A stretch of DNA of 15,141 nt from NCBI GenBank assembly GCA_002361365.1, contig DEST01000089.1, positions 1 through 15,141 of the forward strand, read 5' to 3'. Position 1 is the first letter of the stretch, and each line of letters starts with the position of its first letter. The DNA is from Alphaproteobacteria bacterium UBA3307 (GTDB lineage Bacteria; Pseudomonadota; Alphaproteobacteria; RF32; CAG-239). This document shows positions 1 to 5,875 of this stretch, one piece after another. The position numbers and the translations under genes are program-made. Under the pieces are notes generated by a model. That model made no database searches. It saw only the letters and a program-made list of their open reading frames with translations, and had not been told where the DNA came from.

Positions 1-202
1 TATTTTTCGGCTCATACAAATCGCCAACCAAATCTATGCCAAAACGATTATGAAATCTTACTTTTTTTACTTCGACCTTATCGCTTTTAGAAAATACTTT
101 ATCCCATTCGGCTTCCGTTTCCGCCGCGTATGTTTTTTCCGCTGCAGTAAAAACCAATCCCAATGTTGCCATACCGCAAGCGCATAATGTTTTTATTTTC
201 AT
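1..202 (-). CDS. Secreted alpha/beta hydrolase, N-terminal part only (cut by left edge)
   Basis: Reading from the ATG at 202 to the window edge gives 67 codons. Residues 1-26 form a signal peptide with a likely cut after TYA. The mature part contains EWDKVFSKSDKVEVKKVRF and then RFGIDLVGDLYEPKN. That is the N-terminal signature I know from exported alpha/beta hydrolases of the YcjY/dienelactone-hydrolase-like group. The catalytic Ser-Asp-His residues lie outside the window, so enzyme activity is not shown here. An AAAGGAG ribosome binding site precedes the ATG. The promoter at 235-265 carries a MerR-type dyad related to the one in front of the merR gene at 8773-9210, which suggests control by that regulator. 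The substrate cannot be told. Confidence 0.72.
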   Translation of the reverse strand, partial: MKIKTLCACGMATLGLVFTAAEKTYAAETEAEWDKVFSKSDKVEVKKVRFHNRFGIDLVGDLYEPKN

Positions 203-234
203 TTTCTTACTCCTTTACATAGTTTACATATTAC

Positions 235-265
235 GAAATAACCTTTAGAGTGCACTATAAAGCAA
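235..265 (-). promoter_or_regulatory. MerR-type promoter/operator of the hydrolase
   Basis: On the minus strand a -35 box TTGCTT (265-260) is separated by 19 nt from a weak -10 box TATTTC (240-235). The spacer region holds a 20-bp dyad at 243-262, CTTTAGAGTGCACTATAAAG on the plus strand, with 9 of 10 base pairs matching. A 19-bp spacer with a central dyad is the hallmark of promoters activated by MerR proteins. The dyad overlaps the -35 box by three bases, exactly as in the merR promoter at 9233-9263. The poor -10 box fits a promoter that needs an activator. Confidence 0.55.
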
Positions 266-315
266 GCTCATTTTATTTTTTATGCACATTCTTTTGCTAA
301 AAAATATTTAGATAA

Positions 316-609
316 CTATTTATTTGCTGTTTTCAATTTTACAATATTAGATGCCAGACGGCGCAGCTTAAAATCTTTATGTTGAGCAACTAATTGATGT
401 ATGTTATATATCATCTTAATTTGAGCTAACGTAATTTCTACGTCGGCCAATTCATCGGCAATATGTTCAATATCTCCGCGGTTACGCAGTTCTTTACACA
501 ATTCTTTAGTCAGCTCCGACATTTCTTCTATTACCATTATTTTTTGTGAAGTCGTGCCAAAAAAGTCGATTGCATCATTATATACTTTATATTCCTGCTC
601 TTTTTCCAT
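316..609 (-). CDS. MazG-like nucleoside triphosphate pyrophosphohydrolase
   Basis: This 97-residue, all-helical protein belongs to the MazG/all-alpha NTP-PPase superfamily. The metal-binding motif is visible: E29-x-x-E32 in EEMSELTKE, then E53-x-x-D56 in ADELADVE. Single-domain members hydrolyse (d)NTPs to NMP and pyrophosphate and are thought to clean the nucleotide pool. The true substrate cannot be read from sequence. The length suits the short, phage- and bacteria-type members rather than the two-domain MazG of about 260 residues. The start has an AAAGGA site at 617-622. Two overlapping hairpins (620-642 and 639-668) lie just upstream, so expression may depend on readthrough from the ankyrin gene and on freeing the ribosome site. 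Confidence 0.8.
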   Translation of the reverse strand: MEKEQEYKVYNDAIDFFGTTSQKIMVIEEMSELTKELCKELRNRGDIEHIADELADVEITLAQIKMIYNIHQLVAQHKDFKLRRLASNIVKLKTANK

Positions 610-619
610 TATAAATTCC

Positions 620-642
620 TTTTGCTTCTAAATTAAGCAAAA
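620..642 (-). promoter_or_regulatory. Hairpin covering part of the MazG-like gene's ribosome binding site
   Basis: A perfect 8-bp inverted repeat (TTTTGCTT at 620-627, AAGCAAAA at 635-642) has a 7-nt loop. In the minus-strand transcript its 3' arm includes the first bases of the AAAGGA site (622-617), and its 5' arm is the U-tract of the terminator at 639-668. The two hairpins share 639-642, so they cannot both form fully. A role in translation control is inference. Confidence 0.4.
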
Positions 643-668
643 ATCCCTAAAACACTTAGGGATTTTTT
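639..668 (-). terminator. Rho-independent terminator after the ankyrin gene
   Basis: AAAAATCCCTAA (639-650), loop AACAC, then TTAGGGATTTTT (656-667) form a 12-bp stem followed on the minus strand by a run of Ts. It starts about 16 nt past the stop of the ankyrin-repeat gene and lies ahead of the MazG-like gene, so it probably limits readthrough between them. Confidence 0.75.
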
Positions 669-683
669 GTATTTTGTTGAATT

Positions 684-1805
684 TTAATGCCCAATGGCGC
701 GGTTTATACTCCGGATAATCATATTTTGCCTATCCGCATTGCTTGGTGTAATAATTTTAGAGCATTCGTCACTACGCTTTTTTAAATTATCTGTAGCAGA
801 CGAGGTAAAAAATTTATCGGACAAAGCAACAATTTGGCGATATCTGTTTTCTCCGATACCGGCCGAGGCAGCATAGTAGCCGGCAGCATTGTACATAGTT
901 TTATTGTCGCCATGTCCCAAAAAATGCAAGCAATAGACAATTTCTTCACTTCCGGCGCTGATTTGCGGATTAAGTACTGATTTATTTTTTCCACTCATTA
1001 TATTAACTTTTGGAGTCATAGATTTTACCGGATTGGATTTAGTTGTCACTGTCTGTGTGTTTTTAGTTGACGCAACTTTAGGCGTTGTTACGGTATTAGA
1101 TTTTTTTTGAGCCGAAAGACTAGGTTGTTTTGGTTCTTTTTTTACTTGCTTTGCTTCAGACTTTTCATTTGCTTGTAAACGTTGTTCTAAAGCCTTATTG
1201 GCAGCAAGCAATTGAGCTATCTCCGTTTCTAATTCTTTATTACGGGCAAGTGTTTTTTCTTGAGCCTGACGTGCGGCTAAAATACCTTGTTTTGCCCTTT
1301 CTATAAGCTCTCTATACTGTGCTTTTTCCGCCGTGGTAATTGCTTGTGATTGGGCTGTTGTCTGCTCAACTTTATTAGTTATTTCTTTTACTTTATCTGC
1401 TGTAGCTTGAACATTTTTTGTTGCTGTTTTTCTGAATCTTTTATTCCTCTGCGCAACTTCTTGTAATTTTAATTTACGCTCGGCATTTTGTAATATAGGC
1501 AATATTTCTGGCACATTTTTTTGCTTTGCAATCTTGAGTGGTGACCAACCTTTGGCATTTGTGGCATAAATATCTGCGCCATTTGCCAACAATACTTCAA
1601 TCATTTTAGCATTATTTGTAGCTACGGCATAGTGCAATGGCGTATTTCCCTGCTCATTAGCAGCATTTACATTCTCTCCTTGCTTAATCAAATTCATAAC
1701 CGATGATAAATTGTTTTGTTTTATACCTTCTATCAACTGCTCGACAGAAGCATCGGCTCTGCTAGCAAACAAAACTAAAAATGCGAGCAACAAAGCTTTT
1801 TTCAT
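684..1805 (-). CDS. Exported ankyrin-repeat protein with coiled coil and unrecognised C-terminal domain
   Basis: The product has 373 residues. Residues 1-19 are a signal peptide ending in ADA, so the protein is exported, probably to the periplasm. About three ankyrin repeats follow: 20-51 (degenerate), 52-84 (clear GNTPLHYAV and VLLANGADI) and 85-108. Residues 109-215 are rich in K, E, Q and A and look like a long coiled coil. Residues 216-285 are a low-complexity Lys/Thr/Ser linker. The last 85 residues (289-373) form a compact block starting IVYCLHFLGHG, with cysteines at 292 and 348 that could form a disulfide. I do not recognise this domain. Ankyrin repeats bind proteins, so a scaffold role is likely but the partner is unknown. 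AAGGAG sits 7 nt before the ATG, and a promoter is visible at 1841-1868. Confidence 0.75.
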   Translation of the reverse strand: MKKALLLAFLVLFASRADASVEQLIEGIKQNNLSSVMNLIKQGENVNAANEQGNTPLHYAVATNNAKMIEVLLANGADIYATNAKGWSPLKIAKQKNVPEILPILQNAERKLKLQEVAQRNKRFRKTATKNVQATADKVKEITNKVEQTTAQSQAITTAEKAQYRELIERAKQGILAARQAQEKTLARNKELETEIAQLLAANKALEQRLQANEKSEAKQVKKEPKQPSLSAQKKSNTVTTPKVASTKNTQTVTTKSNPVKSMTPKVNIMSGKNKSVLNPQISAGSEEIVYCLHFLGHGDNKTMYNAAGYYAASAGIGENRYRQIVALSDKFFTSSATDNLKKRSDECSKIITPSNADRQNMIIRSINRAIGH

Positions 1806-1840
1806 TTTATTCTCCTTAACATCAATGAAAATCTCCCCTC

Positions 1841-1868
1841 ATAATAAACATTTTTATTTATTTTGCAA
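1841..1868 (-). promoter_or_regulatory. Promoter of the ankyrin-repeat gene
   Basis: On the minus strand TTGCAA (1868-1863), a 16-nt spacer and TATTAT (1846-1841) make a reasonable sigma70-type promoter, about 35 nt ahead of the ATG at 1805. Confidence 0.45.
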
Positions 1869-1878
1869 GAATTTTTAT

Positions 1879-1937
1879 AAGAATTATCCTTTTTTAAATT
1901 GTCGGCACTTATTGTGCATAACTGTGCCGTAATTCTT
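1879..1937. repeat. Nested inverted repeats between divergent promoters
   Basis: The outer arms are AAGAATTA (1879-1886) and TAATTCTT (1930-1937). The inner arms are CGGCAC (1903-1908) and GTGCCG (1924-1929), and the inner stem extends as TTAT/ATAA with a two-base bulge. The right arms overlap the -35 box of the flotillin promoter. The site could be an operator shared by the ankyrin and flotillin genes, but no cognate regulator is evident. Confidence 0.4.
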
Positions 1938-1964
1938 GAAAAAAATACTGATTATATTGATAAT
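1936..1964 (+). promoter_or_regulatory. Promoter of the flotillin-peroxidase operon
   Basis: TTGAAA (1936-1941), a 17-nt spacer and GATAAT (1959-1964) match sigma70 at 10 of 12 positions. The expected start of transcription near 1971 supports translation from the ATG at 2001 rather than 1974. Confidence 0.65.
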
Positions 1965-2000
1965 TTTCGGTAAATGTTACAATTTTTGGGAGGTATACTT

Positions 2001-3407
2001 ATGTTAAGTACGGGGATTGGCGGAATTGCCATTGTTGTTTTAGGTTGCATGGCTGTTTGGGTATTCAGCTTGCGGCGGGTAGTACCAACAAACGAAGTGC
2101 ATATTATTCAACGTGGGTCAGAAACCATTTCTTACGGCAAAGGCTCGATAGAAAATCACGGTAATGTGTATTATGAATTTCCGTCGTATTTACCATTGAT
2201 TGGTGTAACACGCACCATTTTGCCGATTTCGGTGTTTGACGTAACGCTGGTAGCTTATGAGGCGTATGATAAAGGGCGTTTGCCGTTTGTGGTTGACGTT
2301 AAAGCATTTTTCCGCATTTCCGACTCAAATACGGCCGCGGCACGAATCAGCAATTTTGATGAACTTAAAAGCCAGATTACCGACATTGTACGTGGTGCCG
2401 TTCGTTCTATTATGGCTAATGCAGAGTTGGAAGATATTATGGGAGAACGCGCAATTTACGGCTCACGCTTTACCGAAATGGTGAAAGAACAACTTGGTAA
2501 CTGGGGGGTGGAACCGGTCAAAAACATTGAGCTGATGGATGTGCGTGATGCCAAAGATTCTGAAGTTATAGGCAATATTATGGCCAAAAAATCTTCCGAA
2601 ATCGAAATGCAATCACGTTCCGAAGTTGCCGCCAATATGAAAAAAGCTCGCGAGGCTGAAATTGTAGCAAAACAAGAAGTGGATTTGCGTCAAGAAGAAG
2701 CTAATCAGCAAGTCGGTATGAAAAAAGCCACCGTGCAGCAAGAGGTCGGTTTGGCTGACGAACGCGCTAAACAAGCCGTCAAAGAACAGGCCAAGGTTAC
2801 CGCTGAAAAAGAAATGGAAGTCTTGAAAGTAAATCAAATCAAAAAAGCCGAAATTGATAAAGAATCCAATATTATTTTGGCAGAACAGCAGAAAGCCGTG
2901 GCAGTTAAAAATGCCGAAGCAAAAAAGGCACAAATCGAGCTGAGTGCCGAAGCCGATAAAAAACAAATAGAATTGCGTGCTGAAGCAGATTTGAACAAAG
3001 GTTTGAAAGAAGCTCAAGCCATTGAAGCAAAAGGTAAGGCCGAAGCTGAGGCCAAAAAGCAAATGGAATTGGCTCCGGTCAATGCCCAAATTACGTTAGC
3101 TAAAGAAATCGGCGAAAATCAGGGGTATCAGGATTATTTGGTGCGGCTTGAGCAAATTAAAGCATTGTGCGAAGTCGGTATAGAACAAGCCAAAAATCTC
3201 GGCAAGGCTGATATTAAAATCAATACAATGGCCAACACAGTTCCGACCGGTGTTTCTAAAGTGGCTGACATTTTCTCTCCGCAAGGCGGACTGAACCTTG
3301 CCGGTATGTTTGAAACAATGTCACAAAGTCCGATTGGGCAAAAAGTCATCGAAAAAGTGGTCGGTAGTGATAAATCCTCCCCAAAATCGACAGAGGAAAA
3401 AAAGTAA
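2001..3407 (+). CDS. Flotillin-like SPFH/band 7 membrane protein
   Basis: The product has 468 residues from the ATG at 2001. I chose this start because GGGAGG (1988-1993) lies 7 nt upstream; the in-frame ATG at 1974 has no ribosome site and sits almost on the predicted transcript start. Residues 5-24 form one N-terminal membrane segment. Residues 28-195 are an SPFH/band 7 domain. Residues 200-365 are the Glu/Ala/Lys-rich coiled coil with EA-type repeats (AEAEAKKQ, AEADKKQ) typical of flotillins (COG2268). A glycine- and proline-containing tail follows. Bacterial flotillins oligomerise in the inner membrane and organise lipid-protein microdomains. The usual NfeD partner is absent; the next gene is instead a glutathione peroxidase whose ATG overlaps this stop (TAATG). 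E. coli YqiK is a related family, but exact orthology is not claimed. Confidence 0.87.
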   Translation: MLSTGIGGIAIVVLGCMAVWVFSLRRVVPTNEVHIIQRGSETISYGKGSIENHGNVYYEFPSYLPLIGVTRTILPISVFDVTLVAYEAYDKGRLPFVVDVKAFFRISDSNTAAARISNFDELKSQITDIVRGAVRSIMANAELEDIMGERAIYGSRFTEMVKEQLGNWGVEPVKNIELMDVRDAKDSEVIGNIMAKKSSEIEMQSRSEVAANMKKAREAEIVAKQEVDLRQEEANQQVGMKKATVQQEVGLADERAKQAVKEQAKVTAEKEMEVLKVNQIKKAEIDKESNIILAEQQKAVAVKNAEAKKAQIELSAEADKKQIELRAEADLNKGLKEAQAIEAKGKAEAEAKKQMELAPVNAQITLAKEIGENQGYQDYLVRLEQIKALCEVGIEQAKNLGKADIKINTMANTVPTGVSKVADIFSPQGGLNLAGMFETMSQSPIGQKVIEKVVGSDKSSPKSTEEKK

Positions 3408-3952
3408 TGAATATTTATGATATAAAAGTTAAAAATATGCAAGGTGTTATGCAGACACTTGAAGCATATAAAGGTAAAGTGCTCTTGATTGTCAATACGG
3501 CAACCGAATGCGGATTTACACCGCATTATGCAGATTTGCAAGCGTTGTATGAAAAATATGCCGAAAAAGGCTTGGTTGTATTGGATTTTCCGTGTGACCA
3601 ATTTGGACATCAGGCACCGGGGACGGAAGCAGAAATCGCCAAGTTCTGCACTTCGCGTTTTGGTGTGACGTTCCCGCAATTTGCCAAAGTAGAAGTCAAC
3701 GGCGAAAACGCTTGCGAGTTGTTCAAATTCTTGAAGAAAGAACAAGGATTTAAAGGTTTTGACACCACTACCGATGCCGGCGCATTTATGGATAAAATGC
3801 TGTCCCGTGCGGATGCAGATTATGCGCAAAAAAGCGACATAAAATGGAACTTTACCAAATTTTTAATCGACCGTAACGGTAAAGTTATCGCTCGTTTTGA
3901 ACCAACGGAAGATATGACCGGTGTTGCTGCCAAAGTTGCACAAGCTTTATAA
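3407..3952 (+). CDS. Glutathione/thioredoxin peroxidase, GPx family
   Basis: The product is a cytoplasmic thiol peroxidase of 181 residues that reduces hydrogen peroxide and organic or lipid hydroperoxides. The catalytic tetrad is visible: Cys35 in NTATECGFTP, Gln65 in FPCDQFGHQ, and Trp147-Asn148 in KWNFTKFL. The peroxidatic residue is cysteine, not selenocysteine. Cys81 in KFCTSRF matches the resolving-cysteine position of two-Cys, thioredoxin-dependent members, so thioredoxin is the more likely reductant. The FPCNQF motif has Asp for Asn. A stretch of about 20 residues near 115-140 makes it longer than the classic 160-residue form; I know this insert from other gut-bacterial homologues. 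The start codon overlaps the flotillin stop by one base, so the two are probably translationally coupled. Confidence 0.93.
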   Translation: MNIYDIKVKNMQGVMQTLEAYKGKVLLIVNTATECGFTPHYADLQALYEKYAEKGLVVLDFPCDQFGHQAPGTEAEIAKFCTSRFGVTFPQFAKVEVNGENACELFKFLKKEQGFKGFDTTTDAGAFMDKMLSRADADYAQKSDIKWNFTKFLIDRNGKVIARFEPTEDMTGVAAKVAQAL

Positions 3953-3963
3953 AAATGACACAA

Positions 3964-4025
3964 TGCTTTGCCTTATGGACAAATAAAACACGTGTATTTT
4001 ATACTGCTTTGCGCTGAACAAATAA
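3964..4025 (+). repeat. Imperfect direct repeat in the intergenic region
   Basis: TGCTTTGC, 7 nt, ACAAATAA (3964-3986) recurs as TGCTTTGC, 5 nt, ACAAATAA (4005-4025). It may be the trace of an old duplication after the peroxidase gene. I see no gene or sRNA signal that would explain it. Confidence 0.3.
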
Positions 4026-4117
4026 GCTATACGGTTTTGCTGTCAACCAGTCCGGTCAATGTTTACGCTCTGAAACAAACGAAATTTAATTTATGAAAGC
4101 AAGATGTTGAAAACACG

Positions 4118-4166
4118 GCAAAGATTTAATACCCCAAGCTAAAAAACAGATGTATTAAATCTTTGC
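4118..4166. terminator. Terminator hairpin between converging genes
   Basis: A perfect 15-bp inverted repeat has arms GCAAAGATTTAATAC (4118-4132) and its complement (4152-4166) around a 19-nt loop. On the plus strand it is followed by a T-rich stretch, so it best ends the flotillin-peroxidase transcript. It also lies just past the stop of the minus-strand gene at 4179 and may serve both directions. Confidence 0.65.
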
Positions 4167-4178
4167 TTTTGCTGTATT

Positions 4179-5228
4179 TTATTTTTTGCGTGAATCTTTA
4201 CGTGCCTGCATAAGCATTTTATTAAAATCGGTATCACCGGCGCGTTTCAACTCTGCGTAATCGTTAGTTTTTCTCATTTTGCGTAAAAGCTCAAAATCTT
4301 TATCTTCAGGCTCTGCTTTTGAACGTATTTTCTGTTTAACCTTGTGCACAAATTCTAAGCGTTCAAGTTCCTCTTTGGCACCTGCCAATTCGGCGGTATA
4401 AATTTCTTTAAACGGCTTATCGCTTTGTTCAAACTCACGAAAAGTATTTTCTAAAACCTGCATTTTTTTATAAACAAACTCATTTGTTTCTTGATTATGA
4501 TGCGTCTGGCAAGCACCTTCCAAATTTCCGCCGATATACTTACTCTTTTCCGGATTTACACGTCGAATTTGCTTATCAAAGTCGGCAAAATGTTCGGTAA
4601 TTTTATCTACCGCATCCATATCGCCTAAATAACTTCCGTAATAATTATATAAATCGGCAAAAGCCAGACGAATTTGGTTGCTGGCAGCAAACTGCGGATT
4701 TTCCCAATTGTTTTGCTCAGCCTTGGCACAAATAGAATCAGCACTTTTATGAATAGCGGCAAATCCGGCATCAAGTAATGAACTGTCACGTGACATACAC
4801 GAACGTATGGAGTCAATAACATCGGCATCGGTTAATTTTTCTAAATTGCCAAAAACACCGGAGATTGTTTCCGGATGCTCTATGGCAAAATACTTAAGAG
4901 CACCTCCTAAATCATGCTTTTCTTGTGTTGAAGCACCTTGTGTTGCAAATGTTTGCGTACATTTATTTAAGGCGGAAAGCATATCTTTTGCATCTTCCGG
5001 AGAATAAATCCGTTCCCGACCATAACTGTCCATCATTGCCGCCACGAGTTTTGCCTCCGATAAAGAATCTGTTCTTGATTCATTATATTCTTTAGCAATT
5101 TTTAATTTAGCGGTATTAGGCAATTTTTGCATTTGATACGCAATCTCATCAAAATCGATGCCGTCGGTTTGACTGAGTTGAACCAACTCTGATAAATGCG
5201 CATCGTTGGCAATTTCAATTTTTTTCAT
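4179..5228 (-). CDS. Hypothetical helical cytoplasmic protein, 349 aa
   Basis: I do not recognise a family. The 349-residue product has no signal peptide and no membrane segment. It is rich in charged residues and appears helical throughout, with a strongly charged C-terminal third (about residues 250-349) that may form a coiled coil, and a basic end (RKDSRKK). Four cysteines are scattered without a metal-binding pattern. It is probably a real gene: AAGGAG sits 8 nt before the ATG, a plausible promoter lies at 5279-5306, a terminator hairpin follows, and codon use looks ordinary. It is transcribed alone. No neighbour points to a function. Confidence 0.7.
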   Translation of the reverse strand: MKKIEIANDAHLSELVQLSQTDGIDFDEIAYQMQKLPNTAKLKIAKEYNESRTDSLSEAKLVAAMMDSYGRERIYSPEDAKDMLSALNKCTQTFATQGASTQEKHDLGGALKYFAIEHPETISGVFGNLEKLTDADVIDSIRSCMSRDSSLLDAGFAAIHKSADSICAKAEQNNWENPQFAASNQIRLAFADLYNYYGSYLGDMDAVDKITEHFADFDKQIRRVNPEKSKYIGGNLEGACQTHHNQETNEFVYKKMQVLENTFREFEQSDKPFKEIYTAELAGAKEELERLEFVHKVKQKIRSKAEPEDKDFELLRKMRKTNDYAELKRAGDTDFNKMLMQARKDSRKK

Positions 5229-5278
5229 TGTCTGTTCTCCTTCTTTGTTTACAAAATTTCTTATTTTTACATCTATAG

Positions 5279-5306
5279 TTTATAGAGTAACTTATTTTTC
5301 AAACAA
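5279..5306 (-). promoter_or_regulatory. Probable promoter of the 349-aa orphan gene
   Basis: On the minus strand TTGTTT (5306-5301), 16 nt and TATAAA (5284-5279) fit a sigma70 promoter about 50 nt before the ATG at 5228. The surrounding AT-richness lowers certainty. Confidence 0.4.
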
Positions 5307-5434
5307 AATCAACAAAAAAAATGTTTTTCTAAACAAAAAATAAATTGCGTCTAGAAATAACCATAAAATCCATATAACGACGCTCAATGAATTATATTTT
5401 TGCTTTATTAAACAATTTTGTTAAACAGAGCGTT

Positions 5435-5872
5435 TTATTTTTGCAAAATAAATGTGCACGGGCCGTCATTAATAAGAGCTACTTTCATATCGGCCTGAAA
5501 GATTCCGGTTTGCACTTTCAAACCGTTTGCGCGTAATTGTTCCACAAAATATTCATACAGCGGCTCAGCCTCTTGTGGCGTGGCTGCTGTATCAAAACCG
5601 GGACGATTGCCGCGGCTCAAATCGGCCGCCAGAGTAAACTGCGAAACAGCCAAGACTTCTCCGTCAACATCTTGAATTGATAAGTTCATTTTGTCATTTT
5701 CATCGGTAAATATCCGAAAATTCGTCACTTTTTTTGCCAAATAATCTGCCTGTGCGGTCGTATCTCCCTTTTCTACTCCGACCAACAGCAAATAGCCGCC
5801 GCCGATTTGCGCCACAACTTTTTGCTCAACCGTAACCGATGCCGAGAGCACTTTTTGCACCAAAACCTTCAT
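5435..5872 (-). CDS. dtd: D-aminoacyl-tRNA deacylase
   Basis: The product has 145 residues, the normal length for the bacterial Dtd family. The enzyme hydrolyses D-amino acids (and glycine mischarged on tRNA-Ala) from tRNA, keeping them out of proteins. Both active-site motifs are present: SQFTLAAD (about residues 77-84, canonical SQFTLxAD) and NDGPCT near the C terminus (canonical NxGPVT, with Cys for Val). The N-terminal MKVLVQKVLSASV block is also typical. The ATG follows the stop of the SpmAB-like gene by 3 nt, and the ribosome site GAGGGG lies inside that gene's last codons, so the two form an operon with likely coupled translation. No convincing terminator follows. Confidence 0.96.
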   Translation of the reverse strand: MKVLVQKVLSASVTVEQKVVAQIGGGYLLLVGVEKGDTTAQADYLAKKVTNFRIFTDENDKMNLSIQDVDGEVLAVSQFTLAADLSRGNRPGFDTAATPQEAEPLYEYFVEQLRANGLKVQTGIFQADMKVALINDGPCTFILQK

Positions 5873-5875
5873 TGC

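Noticed and set aside
1974..2000. Nine extra N-terminal codons of the flotillin gene from an ATG at 1974
   Set aside because: No ribosome binding site precedes 1974, and the predicted transcript start is about 3 nt upstream; GGGAGG is placed correctly for the ATG at 2001.
2613..3284. Minus-strand open frames opposite the flotillin gene
   Set aside because: These are shadows of the Glu/Ala/Lys-rich coiled coil, giving Phe/Leu-rich nonsense with no ribosome site.
5380..5433. ACGCTC...GAGCGT inverted repeat after dtd
   Set aside because: Six-base arms around a 42-nt loop without a T-tract in the transcribed direction; probably chance.
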